From the NCBI GenBank assembly GCA_947361615.1, contig CANAJP010000007.1, positions 1-45,084 of the forward strand: DNA of 45,084 bases. Direction: 5' to 3'. Origin of the DNA: an uncultured Candidatus Melainabacteria bacterium (GTDB lineage: Bacteria > Cyanobacteriota > Vampirovibrionia > Gastranaerophilales > Gastranaerophilaceae). Shown here one piece after another: positions 34,251 through 41,686 of this stretch. A model generated the notes under the pieces. It did no database searches, was not told the DNA's origin, and worked only from the letters and a program-made list of their open reading frames with translations. Each line of letters opens with the position of its first letter. The first letter of the stretch is position 1. Made by a program: the position numbers and the translations under genes.

Positions 34251-35293
34251 TTTTCAATAAAAACATGGTTACCGTTGATAGTAACCCACTTTCCATCACT
34301 AGAGTTTGTGGAGAAATGTTTTTGTGGCAGATCGTTTTTTGCCGGAAGTCCTATAGCTTGTAACTGCCCCATAATTTCATTTTCGTTTTTCATAAATTCT
34401 TCAGGAGTCATTTTTTCAAGTTCTTCTTTCGTGTAAATTTTCTTAGAGCCGGTTAAAGGATTTGCGTATTTAGAAAAGTCTGTTTTTTGTTCTTTAAATT
34501 GTCTATTTCTGAGTTGTTGCATAATTTGTGGTTCATTTTTAATAAAATCCTCGTCTGACATTTGAGCGATTTGGTTAATAGAGAAGGGGATAAAGTCTGT
34601 TTTTTCTGCGGAAGCGTGATGCATATTCGGCACATCATATTGGTATCTTTCCGGCAGTGGCTCAACTTCAACGGCATCCTCTAGCGTTCCCATATTTTCT
34701 AAAAAATGTTTTTTTCTATCCATTCTTGTTAGCCTTTTGTTTTGTTCATCCCAATAAACAGCAGAATTAAAATCTGTTCCAGTTAAGAACGTTCTACCTG
34801 GTTGAGCATTATATTTCTCTGCAAAAACTGGATCATAAGGATTACCATAATTTATTATGTTTAAGTTTTTGACATTATAGTAATCATTATTATTAAGAAT
34901 TTCACCTGTTCCATAGGCATTAAATGTAACAGCCCTGCAACCGTTTTTAGCCGAAACTAATTGTGCTAGGCTCCCGCCAAGCGAATGACCAGTTACAGTA
35001 ATATTAGCATTTGGAAATATTTTTTTGATTTCCTTATAAACCCCATTAGCTTGCTGGTATTGGTCGGGTATTTGTGTTTTCCACATTTGTATATCATCAT
35101 TCCAATCTCTAGGTGTATCAGTGCCTCTGTAACTAATAACAATTTCATTCTCTTTTTGATATATTGTAGTTTGAAATCCATTTCCCGAATTCAATGAAGT
35201 TAACTCTTTCCAACCATTTGGCAAATCAAATTTTCTGTTATGATATGTGTGACCAGATAATGTCATTAATTCTTTATGCAAAGTTTTATCCAT
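34247..35293 (-). CDS. Class 3-type lipase, putative effector (copy 1)
   Basis: The 348-residue alpha/beta hydrolase has YRGTD (~55-59) and the nucleophile elbow TVTGHSLGGSLAQL (Ser104). A likely Asp is in NYGNPYDPVF and a likely His in RKKHFLENM. It has no signal peptide or membrane segment. The C-terminal third holds two copies of a motif like I..MS.E(E/D)F.KNE..IM.QL (~248-335) and ends KWVTINGNHVFIEK, a tail I associate with phage-type or toxin proteins. AAGGAGA precedes the ATG. A small membrane protein gene diverges 42 bases away. A near-identical C-terminal region occurs in the copy at 35807. Confidence 0.85.
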   Translation of the reverse strand: MDKTLHKELMTLSGHTYHNRKFDLPNGWKELTSLNSGNGFQTTIYQKENEIVISYRGTDTPRDWNDDIQMWKTQIPDQYQQANGVYKEIKKIFPNANITVTGHSLGGSLAQLVSAKNGCRAVTFNAYGTGEILNNNDYYNVKNLNIINYGNPYDPVFAEKYNAQPGRTFLTGTDFNSAVYWDEQNKRLTRMDRKKHFLENMGTLEDAVEVEPLPERYQYDVPNMHHASAEKTDFIPFSINQIAQMSDEDFIKNEPQIMQQLRNRQFKEQKTDFSKYANPLTGSKKIYTKEELEKMTPEEFMKNENEIMGQLQAIGLPAKNDLPQKHFSTNSSDGKWVTINGNHVFIEK

Positions 35294-35318
35294 GTTGTTC
35301 TCCTTAAGTTTATATATT

Positions 35319-35329
35319 TGTAGTAATAT
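35319..35329 (+). promoter_or_regulatory. Leaderless -10 element of small membrane protein gene 1
   Basis: TGTAGTAATAT; the TAATAT box ends 7 bases before ATG 35336, with no ribosome site. The block TTTGTA(G/T)TAATATT is shared with the second copy at 36845-36858. No good -35 is visible. Confidence 0.45.
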
Positions 35330-35335
35330 TAGTTT

Positions 35336-35683
35336 ATGAAAAATTTATGCAAATCTTATACGTTGAATGTTGCAGCTATAATTGGCCTGCTATCACTGTT
35401 TCTTTATGCAAAAGATTATTTTATCATGCTGCAATTTATGTCTGAAGGCGGGGGAGACTTCCTTGTTTTTGAATTTTTACCACGTAGCTTGATATATTTC
35501 TGCGTTATACTTTTAAGTTTAGTTGTTGAAGGTCTTTTCTATCTTTTGCAACTGAATTTTGCGTTTAATTTTCCATGTAAGAAAATACCAAACAAAACAA
35601 TATACTATATATTATTTTATTTTGGTCTTATATGGGGCTTACACCCAATATTATTGGTGTTAATAGCTTCATGTTTTGGGTAG
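35336..35683 (+). CDS. Small multi-TM protein, candidate immunity protein (copy 1)
   Basis: The 115-residue protein has about three membrane helices (NVAAIIGLLSLFLYA, SLIYFCVILLSLVVEGLFYLL, IYYILFYFGLIWGLHPILLVL). It is a paralogue of the protein at 36864: both share NLCKSY.LN and FNFP..KIP.K.IYY..FYFGLI. I know no family for it. Each copy is divergent from a lipase gene and 34-42 bases away, the arrangement expected of an immunity or control partner for a membrane-active lipase. The function is inferred from context only. Confidence 0.7.
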   Translation: MKNLCKSYTLNVAAIIGLLSLFLYAKDYFIMLQFMSEGGGDFLVFEFLPRSLIYFCVILLSLVVEGLFYLLQLNFAFNFPCKKIPNKTIYYILFYFGLIWGLHPILLVLIASCFG

Positions 35684-35686
35684 CAT
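35669..35686 (-). other. Five-codon leader ORF with a perfect ribosome site
   Basis: AGGAGG and an ATG 7 bases later encode MLPKT and a stop, just inside the transcript predicted from the 82-bp repeat. The second copy has an equivalent (MLFKYY) at 37188-37208. It could be a regulatory leader peptide or a relic of a displaced gene start. Confidence 0.35.
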
Positions 35687-35688
35687 AA

Positions 35689-35770
35689 ACAGTCCTCCTA
35701 AATTAAGGTGGACAAAATAATAAAACAAGTAAATGTATTATACTAAACTTGTAGCAATTTGTCAAATAAA
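35689..35770. repeat. 82-bp direct repeat, copy A
   Basis: This matches 37210-37291 at about 80 of 82 positions. It contains a minus-strand promoter, a near-palindrome (GTCCTCCTAAATTAAGGTGGAC is split around AT) and a minus-strand AGGAGG. It follows the first small membrane protein gene. Confidence 0.85.
35737..35765 (-). promoter_or_regulatory. Consensus promoter pointing through membrane gene 1 into lipase 1
   Basis: On the minus strand: TTGACA, 17 bp and TATAAT, a perfect sigma-70 consensus. Transcription would begin near 35730, run antisense to the whole small membrane gene and enter the lipase gene at 35293. Confidence 0.75.
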
Positions 35771-35771
35771 C

Positions 35772-35799
35772 AAGCCCCAAGGCTAATACCTAGGGGCTT
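35772..35799 (-). terminator. Terminator after lipase 2
   Basis: AAGCCCC and GGGGCTT form the stem, with imperfect inner pairing and a T-rich stretch on either side. It lies between the end of lipase 2 and the promoter at 35737-35765. Confidence 0.7.
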
Positions 35800-35806
35800 A
35801 ATTATA

Positions 35807-36829
35807 TTATTTTTCGATAAAAATATGATTCCCGTTAATAGTAACCCATTTTCCAGCACTAGAGTTTATGGATAAATCTTTTTTTGCCGGAAGTCCTATA
35901 GCTTGTAACTGCCCCATAATTTCGCTTTCGTTTTTCATAAATTCTTCAGAAGTCATTTTTTCAAGTTCTTCTTTCGTGTAAATTTTCTTAGAGCCGGTTA
36001 AAGGATTTGCGTATTTAGAAAAGTCTGTTTTTTGTTCTTTAAATTGTCCATTACTGAGTTGTTGCATAATTTGTGGTTCGTTTTTCGCAAATTCTTCATT
36101 AGACATATTAGCAATTTCTTCACGTGTAAAAGTTTTTTCAGCATAAAGTTGGAACGGGCTTGCCGAGTTATATTCAGTTACAATAGGTTTAACTTCAACC
36201 GCATTTTCAAGCGGCCTCATGTGTTCTATTTTATGTGCATTTCTATTAGGAAAACCTCTTTTTTTATCTGTTTCATACCAAGCAAGTTTATATGTGTTAT
36301 TAAAATCTGTATTCGTAACAAAGGTCCTTCCTGGTTGCATAATTTTATTACTATTGAATACTCTATCATTTGGATTGCCATAATTAATAATATTAATATC
36401 ATAAATATTTTTATATCCAGCCTGTTTTAAAATATCTCCAGTCCCATAAGCATTGAATGTAACTGCCGGACAACCATTTTCAGCTGAAACCAATTGCGCG
36501 AGGCTTCCACCAAGTGAATGACCAGTGACTGTAATATTGGAATTAGGATATAATTGTTTAATCTGTTTATATACTTCGTTGGCATTTAGGTATTGGTTTG
36601 GAATTTTATTTCCCAACATTTGTCTATCGCTACCAATGAAATCAATAGTAGTGTCACTTCCTCTATAGCTAATCGTAATTTCATTGCCATTTTTGTAAAC
36701 AGTAGCTTGGAATCCATTTTCTGCGCTATATGATCTTATTTCTTGCCAATTTGCCGGTAACTCAAAACTTCCGTTTTTATATGTGTGTCCTGATAAAATC
36801 ATTAAATCTGTGTGGAAATTTTTATTCAT
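35807..36829 (-). CDS. Class 3-type lipase, putative effector (copy 2)
   Basis: The 340-residue paralogue of the lipase at 34247 has YRGSD, TVTGHSLGGSLAQL (Ser105), a probable Asp in NYGNPNDRVF and a probable His in NAHKIEHMRPLENAVEV. The catalytic part has drifted well away from copy 1. The DNA for the C-terminal region (35881-36079 against 34336-34533) is almost identical, with about five differences in 200 bases. It ends GKWVTINGNHIFIEK. AAAGGA precedes the ATG. Its small membrane partner gene diverges 34 bases away. No secretion signal is visible. Confidence 0.85.
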   Translation of the reverse strand: MNKNFHTDLMILSGHTYKNGSFELPANWQEIRSYSAENGFQATVYKNGNEITISYRGSDTTIDFIGSDRQMLGNKIPNQYLNANEVYKQIKQLYPNSNITVTGHSLGGSLAQLVSAENGCPAVTFNAYGTGDILKQAGYKNIYDINIINYGNPNDRVFNSNKIMQPGRTFVTNTDFNNTYKLAWYETDKKRGFPNRNAHKIEHMRPLENAVEVKPIVTEYNSASPFQLYAEKTFTREEIANMSNEEFAKNEPQIMQQLSNGQFKEQKTDFSKYANPLTGSKKIYTKEELEKMTSEEFMKNESEIMGQLQAIGLPAKKDLSINSSAGKWVTINGNHIFIEK

Positions 36830-36846
36830 TGTTTTTTCCTTTCATT

Positions 36847-36857
36847 TGTATTAATAT
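36847..36857 (+). promoter_or_regulatory. Leaderless -10 element of small membrane protein gene 2
   Basis: TGTATTAATAT; TAATAT ends 7 bases before ATG 36864, exactly as in the first copy, and there is no ribosome site. Confidence 0.45.
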
Positions 36858-36863
36858 TTTTGT

Positions 36864-37205
36864 ATGATTAATCTGTGTAAATCCTATGCGTTAAATATTT
36901 CTGCATTGATAGGTTGTTCGTATCTTGCTGTATTTGGTAAGCCTATGCTAGAAACGGCAGTACCTTTTACAACAGGGACGGGTGGTATTTGGGGATTTAT
37001 ATTCATGCCAATGGGTTTCGCCATGTGTTTAGGTACTTCCCTTGGGCTTATATGGGAATATTTAGCAAAAGAATTTCATTTTAAATATGCTTATAATTTT
37101 CCATACGAAAAAATACCATTAAAACCTATTTATTATTTAGTCTTTTATTTTGGATTAATTGGTATCGTATCCCCGATACTTATATCATTAATAATATTTA
37201 AATAA
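36864..37205 (+). CDS. Small multi-TM protein, candidate immunity protein (copy 2)
   Basis: The 113-residue paralogue of the protein at 35336 has about three membrane helices (ISALIGCSYLAVFG, GFIFMPMGFAMCLGTSLGLIWEYLA, IYYLVFYFGLIGIVSPILISLII). NLCKSYALN at the start and FNFPYEKIPLKPIYY near the end are shared. The middle differs strongly from copy 1, in parallel with the divergence of the two lipase catalytic domains. That would fit partner-specific recognition. Confidence 0.7.
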   Translation: MINLCKSYALNISALIGCSYLAVFGKPMLETAVPFTTGTGGIWGFIFMPMGFAMCLGTSLGLIWEYLAKEFHFKYAYNFPYEKIPLKPIYYLVFYFGLIGIVSPILISLIIFK

Positions 37206-37209
37206 CATA

Positions 37210-37291
37210 ACAGTCCTCCTAAATTAAGGTGGACAAAATAATAAAACAAGTAAATGTATTATACTAAATTTGTAGCAACTTGTCAAATAAA
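37210..37291. repeat. 82-bp direct repeat, copy B
   Basis: Copy B of the element at 35689-35770, starting 5 bases after the second small membrane protein gene. Confidence 0.85.
37258..37286 (-). promoter_or_regulatory. Consensus promoter pointing through membrane gene 2 into lipase 2
   Basis: On the minus strand: TTGACA, 17 bp, TATAAT. It lies directly beyond the nrdG terminator, so it begins a new transcription unit that runs antisense to the membrane gene before reaching lipase 2. Confidence 0.75.
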
Positions 37292-37313
37292 AACGCTCCG
37301 AAAACTCGGAGCC
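37288..37313 (-). terminator. Terminator of the nrdG gene
   Basis: On the minus strand, GCTCCG pairs with CGGAGC across GAGTTTT-type loop bases and is followed by a T run. Confidence 0.75.
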
Positions 37314-37322
37314 TTTTCAAAT

Positions 37323-37814
37323 CTATGAACAATGTAGAGCAACTTTGCCGGATTCAATAGTCTTTTTAACGTCGATTACTCGTTGGTTCGAACTTCCGAC
37401 CCAGTGAAGTTTATTGTCTAAAAGCGCTTCGACAAATCTGCCTTCGGCGATTACGTCACAATCTTTTAATTCTTCACAGTCTTGAATATCTTCCCAATTA
37501 AAACCGGTATAGAGCCAAATCGTTTTTTTAGGGAAAAGTTCTCTGCATTTTTTGATTAATCTGAAAACTTCAGGACGATTGAAAGGATGCAAAGGGTCAC
37601 CGCCACTGAATGTTATACCTGAAATATGTGGTTGCGCTAATGCTTCAAAAAGTTCCTCTTCTGCCGCTGTGTCAAAAGGTAATCCACCACCTACATCCCA
37701 GGTAATCGGGTTTTGACAGCCTTGGCAGTGATGGTTACAACCAGCAACCCATAACACTACTCTTAAACCATCTCCGTTTAACATATCGTCTTTTGTTATA
37801 TTGTGATAATTCAT
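37323..37814 (-). CDS. nrdG: Anaerobic ribonucleotide reductase activating protein
   Basis: NrdG is the radical SAM enzyme that installs the glycyl radical on NrdD. The 163-residue protein has the CxxxCxxC cluster motif CNHHCQGC (Cys26, 30, 33), FSGGDPLHP and a typical short length. It lies 79 bases downstream of nrdD on the same strand. Confidence 0.95.
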   Translation of the reverse strand: MNYHNITKDDMLNGDGLRVVLWVAGCNHHCQGCQNPITWDVGGGLPFDTAAEEELFEALAQPHISGITFSGGDPLHPFNRPEVFRLIKKCRELFPKKTIWLYTGFNWEDIQDCEELKDCDVIAEGRFVEALLDNKLHWVGSSNQRVIDVKKTIESGKVALHCS

Positions 37815-37893
37815 TATCGCCTCTCATATCCCCTATAATCAAAGTTTTCAAGCCGCATAAACGACCTGAAAACTCTTTAAATTATTTTATGTA

Positions 37894-40122
37894 TCACATA
37901 CTGATACGATCTTTAATCTCTTCCATTTTGTGATCAGCAAGTCTTGAGTCGCCTTTTACTCTTGAGTATGAAAGGTAACCGTTCATTCTGTCAATTTTTG
38001 TCAAGTTTTTGCTACCGCATTTTGGACAAGTATCCATATTTAATTCTTGGTGACCGCAGTCATCGCAGTATGAAAGTGATAGGTTTACACCTTCGTAAAA
38101 TCCCATATCCATTGCACGCAAAATTAACGTTTCAATTGCTTCTGTATTGTAATCAATCGGATATTTTACATATTGAATTTTACCACCGTTCATCAAATCC
38201 CAGAAACGTTTTTCACAGTTTTGTTTTTCGATTGGTGTAATATTTTCACTAACGTGGCAGTGGAATGAATTTGAAACATAAGGCTTGTCTGAAACATTTG
38301 AAACCACGCCATATTTTTTGCGGAATTGTTTTACTTGTAAGCCGCAAAGGTTTTCTGCCGGAGTTCCGTAAAGTGCGTATAACCAGCCATCAGCTTCTTT
38401 AAATTCATTAACTTTTTTGTTTATGTGTTCCATTACTTCAATCGCGAATTCTCCGTCTTCAACAAGAGATTTGCCGTTGTGAAGTTGTTGCAATTCATTC
38501 AATGCTGTGATTCCGAATGATGCAGTTGCTGTTTTCAATAACGGTTTAATTTTGTCATGGATACCAAGGTGACCGCCGAGGAAACCGCCCTCACAATATG
38601 CAAGAGGGTTAACTGAGGCTTTCATTTCGCCTAAGTATTCATAAGTTCTGATATGGAGTTTTCTGATTAATTCCATGTAGTAATCAAGAACGTCATAGAA
38701 ATCTTTGCTTTCTTTTTTAGCTTTTGCATAAATCATTGGCAAGTGTAAGCTTATTGCGCCAATGTTGAAACGTCCAACAAAGATTGGAGAATCATTTTCA
38801 TCTGCAGGGTGCATTCCGCCTCTTTCATACCAAGGTGAAAGGAACGCGCGACAACCCATTGGTGAAATAACTTTGCCGTATTTTTTGTACATTTCAGCAA
38901 CGTATCCTTCGCCTGAAAGTGAAAGCCAGTCAGGATACATTGTTTTCTTTGAACATTCAACACCAGCTTTGAAAATGTCATAATTAACTTTACCTTCGCC
39001 GTGGATATTTTTGTCATATAAGAAAACAATTTTAGGGAATAGCACCGGTTTTTTGCATTCTTTTTTGCCTTGACCGCCCATACGGATTTTAAGCATTGCT
39101 AACGTTGCCATTTTTTCGTATTCATCGGTTCCCAAACCGGCAGTAACTGTAATAAACGGATAGTCACCACGTGAAGATGCTACTGTGTTAAATTTGTATT
39201 CCCAGCCTTGGAAACCTTGTTCAAAATCTTTTTGAACATCAGCCATAGCTGCTTCTCTTGCTTTTTCAAAGGATAAGCCTAAGCATAAATATTTATTATT
39301 TTGTCTTTCGAATGTTTTTGCAGCGTATGGAGCAAGAATTTTATCTACTTCCGGAACTGTAAAGCCGCCGTATTGTTGGCTTGCTGCAGCCATAACTATA
39401 TCGCCGATTACGTCAAATGCTACATCAAGGGATTTAGGTTCATTGTACCATAAGTTTCCCATTTCAAATCCGCCTTTAAGAACTGAGGCAACGTCAAATA
39501 GGCAGCAGTTCATTGTGTCGCGTCTTGCTGACATATCGTGAATATAGATGTAACCATCTCTGATGGCTTGTAATTCGTCGACTGTTAAGAAGAATTTTTT
39601 GTATAATTCTTTGTTTAGTTCGTTGAAAATCAAAGAACGTTTTGTAGAAACGAGTGTAGAATCGGCGTTAGAATTTTCTTTATCTCCGATGTACATAATT
39701 CTTTGAGATTCTTGATAAACTTTGTCTAGCATGCTTACAAAATCCTGTTTATAGTTTCTGTAATTTCTGTAACTTTGAGCAACTTTCGGGTGCAGATATT
39801 CAAGCGCGCCTTCGACGATGTTGTGCATTTCAGCAATTTCAACAGTGTCGCCGGTTCTTTGGTTAACCTTTTGAGTTACAAAGTCGCAAATTTCTTTTAA
39901 ATCATCTTCTGTTAATGTTACCAGCATTCTAGCTGCTGATTTATTAACCGCATTGATAATTTTCTGTATATTATATTCTTCTCTTGTTCCGTCTTTTTTA
40001 ACTATATAGATAGGTTCCTTTTGTGACTTAGTTTGAAGAAATGCAGTTTTTCTCTCGTCAGCCACTTTTGATGTGTTAAATTCAACTATATTGTTTGCGT
40101 TTGTAGAATATGCGTTTTGCAT
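37894..40122 (-). CDS. nrdD: Anaerobic ribonucleoside-triphosphate reductase
   Basis: This class III enzyme reduces ribonucleoside triphosphates without oxygen, which points to an anaerobe. The 742-residue protein has an N-terminal ATP-cone (IYIVKKDGTREEYNIQKIINAV, ~37-130), the ten-stranded barrel body and two zinc-binding pairs (YCDDCG and CPKCGS) near the end. A glycyl radical loop, RMNGYLSYSR, precedes the last ~25 residues. GGGGG precedes the ATG. nrdG follows. Confidence 0.96.
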   Translation of the reverse strand: MQNAYSTNANNIVEFNTSKVADERKTAFLQTKSQKEPIYIVKKDGTREEYNIQKIINAVNKSAARMLVTLTEDDLKEICDFVTQKVNQRTGDTVEIAEMHNIVEGALEYLHPKVAQSYRNYRNYKQDFVSMLDKVYQESQRIMYIGDKENSNADSTLVSTKRSLIFNELNKELYKKFFLTVDELQAIRDGYIYIHDMSARRDTMNCCLFDVASVLKGGFEMGNLWYNEPKSLDVAFDVIGDIVMAAASQQYGGFTVPEVDKILAPYAAKTFERQNNKYLCLGLSFEKAREAAMADVQKDFEQGFQGWEYKFNTVASSRGDYPFITVTAGLGTDEYEKMATLAMLKIRMGGQGKKECKKPVLFPKIVFLYDKNIHGEGKVNYDIFKAGVECSKKTMYPDWLSLSGEGYVAEMYKKYGKVISPMGCRAFLSPWYERGGMHPADENDSPIFVGRFNIGAISLHLPMIYAKAKKESKDFYDVLDYYMELIRKLHIRTYEYLGEMKASVNPLAYCEGGFLGGHLGIHDKIKPLLKTATASFGITALNELQQLHNGKSLVEDGEFAIEVMEHINKKVNEFKEADGWLYALYGTPAENLCGLQVKQFRKKYGVVSNVSDKPYVSNSFHCHVSENITPIEKQNCEKRFWDLMNGGKIQYVKYPIDYNTEAIETLILRAMDMGFYEGVNLSLSYCDDCGHQELNMDTCPKCGSKNLTKIDRMNGYLSYSRVKGDSRLADHKMEEIKDRISM

Positions 40123-40204
40123 AATGCCCCCAGTCCCAAGTTCTTTATTTTCATCTTTCCGACCGTAAGTTTATAAGTCGGACCTCCCATGATTTGTCCT
40201 ATTC

Positions 40205-40233
40205 ATTTTAGGATAAATAAGGTACACTGTAAA
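40205..40233 (-). promoter_or_regulatory. Promoter of nrdD-nrdG
   Basis: On the minus strand: TTTACA, 17 bp, TAAAAT. The ~80-base leader contains a hairpin, CCGAC...GTCGG, around 40160-40182. No clear NrdR box is seen. The rest of the gap to 40357 appears empty. Confidence 0.55.
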
Positions 40234-40357
40234 GTCTTTTTACCAAATCTTAATAATTACCCGAGTGTATTGCTACTACTGAGTAAGCAGAAATTTTTAC
40301 ATTATTTTTAAATGTAAATTTTTATAAATTTGTGTTGAGCGGGCATGCTCCACCTGT

Positions 40358-41464
40358 TTAGTTTTCTTCGGTTGGAGCAGCTTCAACTTCTTCTGCTACA
40401 GACTTTTCAGGCGTGGTTGTAAGTTTTTTCTTTGCAGATTTTTTGTCTACTTTATTTGCTAAGTCAATGTACAAATCTTGAAGTTCTTTAACCTGTTTTT
40501 CTAAAACGGCATTACGTTCTTCCAGCTCTTTGATTTTAGCGGAATTGTCTGTCATTTTTGCAAATAATTCTTTTATTGCGTTGAGGGAAGCATAGAACAT
40601 GTCGTCTTTGCGGATATAAAGGTAGCCCTCGCTGTTTTCGTTAACCGCATTAGGGAAAACTTTTTGTAAATCTTGAGCCATTACACCAACGCGTGGAGTT
40701 TTGTCAGCGTCGCGTTTGTAGGTGTAGTTATAAAATTTTAATTGGTTGATTTCATCCAGCCCACCTGTAAACTCTTTGCCGACATTTTTTAGGCGAATGT
40801 CAGAAGTCACAGTTGTAATTAATGTATTTAACGTTGTGTTTCCGAAATATATATTTCCCGAAGAGTATGTTACATCTCTTTTACCTATAAAAATTCTGTT
40901 GCTTACGTTATTGTTTTGAATTCCTGAATAGGAACCTAAACATATAACGTTCTCTGCGGTGTTTCCTTCGCATGCATTAAGCCCAACAATCGTAGAGTTT
41001 TTCTTTAGAGTGTTTGTTGTGTAATTTTTGTTAAGCTCTCCACCCAGAACGAGTCTACCACGATCGTTGGCATCACCAGGGTCTTTGAGCATTGTAAGCT
41101 GGCCGTTATATGAAACATTTGTTGTAGAATCTTTTTTATAAGCGAAACCTAATGCCGGAGTTATTGAGTTGGCAGTTGCGCCGTCAGTAAAAATATTACT
41201 GATTAATAAAAGTTTTGGGTCAAATTTAGCGTCCGTGGTTATAGAAGAGTCACCTATGTTTACCGTCTTCTGGTCACCGGTCGTTCCATAATATAGCCCT
41301 GTATGTCCATCGGAAGTTGTAAAGTTTTTGAACATGTTTCCGCTGGTATTAGCTCTTTTAGTAACCACAGGGGCAAAAGCCGCCATCATAATCCCGAGAA
41401 TAGCCATTACAACAACCACTTCTGCAAGGGTAAATGCTGTTTTTTTATCTTTTATAAAATTCAT
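40358..41464 (-). CDS. Type IV pilin-like protein fused to an S74 self-cleaving chaperone domain
   Basis: The 368-residue protein opens with a prepilin signal (KKTAFTLAEVVVVMAILGIM; A|F cleavage, Glu +5). Next comes a Gly/Thr/Asn-rich beta region with short repeats (~40-215). The peptidase S74 signature SDIRLK follows, with catalytic Ser221 and Lys226, then FYNYTYKRDADKTPRVGVMAQDLQKVFPNAV and a coiled coil (~305-340). S74 domains are intramolecular chaperones of phage tailspikes that trimerise a beta fibre and then cut themselves off. I chose ATG 41464 (GAGGAC upstream) over the TTG at 41470. It is a single-gene unit. Confidence 0.85.
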   Translation of the reverse strand: MNFIKDKKTAFTLAEVVVVMAILGIMMAAFAPVVTKRANTSGNMFKNFTTSDGHTGLYYGTTGDQKTVNIGDSSITTDAKFDPKLLLISNIFTDGATANSITPALGFAYKKDSTTNVSYNGQLTMLKDPGDANDRGRLVLGGELNKNYTTNTLKKNSTIVGLNACEGNTAENVICLGSYSGIQNNNVSNRIFIGKRDVTYSSGNIYFGNTTLNTLITTVTSDIRLKNVGKEFTGGLDEINQLKFYNYTYKRDADKTPRVGVMAQDLQKVFPNAVNENSEGYLYIRKDDMFYASLNAIKELFAKMTDNSAKIKELEERNAVLEKQVKELQDLYIDLANKVDKKSAKKKLTTTPEKSVAEEVEAAPTEEN

Positions 41465-41537
41465 AACCAAGTCCTCAATAATTCCAACTATTATAATAAT
41501 ATTTTATCATATTTTAAAAAAATTTCAATCCACCCTC

Positions 41538-41565
41538 TTGACGAGATTTTTTTTTGTATTATGAT
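41538..41565 (+). promoter_or_regulatory. Promoter of the tRNA-Pro region
   Basis: TTGACG, a 16-bp spacer and TATGAT, divergent from the S74 pilin gene. Confidence 0.5.
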
Positions 41566-41585
41566 AAGAGTGTCAAACAACTAGA

Positions 41586-41685
41586 CGGGATGTAGCACTC
41601 TGCCGAACAAAACGATTGAGTATCGTTTTGTGAGAGGAAAGGGTAGCGCACCACCGGGACGAAGTTCCGGTCATACAATTCAATA
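41586..41685 (+). pseudogene. Degenerate tRNA-Pro-like copy with an insertion
   Basis: CGGGATGTAGC (41586-41596) and GGTAGCGCACC (41642-41652) repeat the first arms of the intact tRNA-Pro. In the tRNA they are 7 bases apart; here they are 45 apart. The extra bases hold a hairpin, AAAACGAT/ATCGTTTT. GGGACGA and a diverged T-arm-like GGTC...ATTCAAT follow, but no matching 3' acceptor strand. It is transcribed ahead of the real tRNA if the promoter is correct. Confidence 0.45.
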
Positions 41686-41686
41686 T

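Noticed and set aside
35689-37291. 82-bp repeats as insertion-sequence ends
   Set aside because: There is a near-palindrome at one edge, but no transposase, no target duplication seen and the DNA between is intact genes. The segmental duplication of a promoter explains it better.
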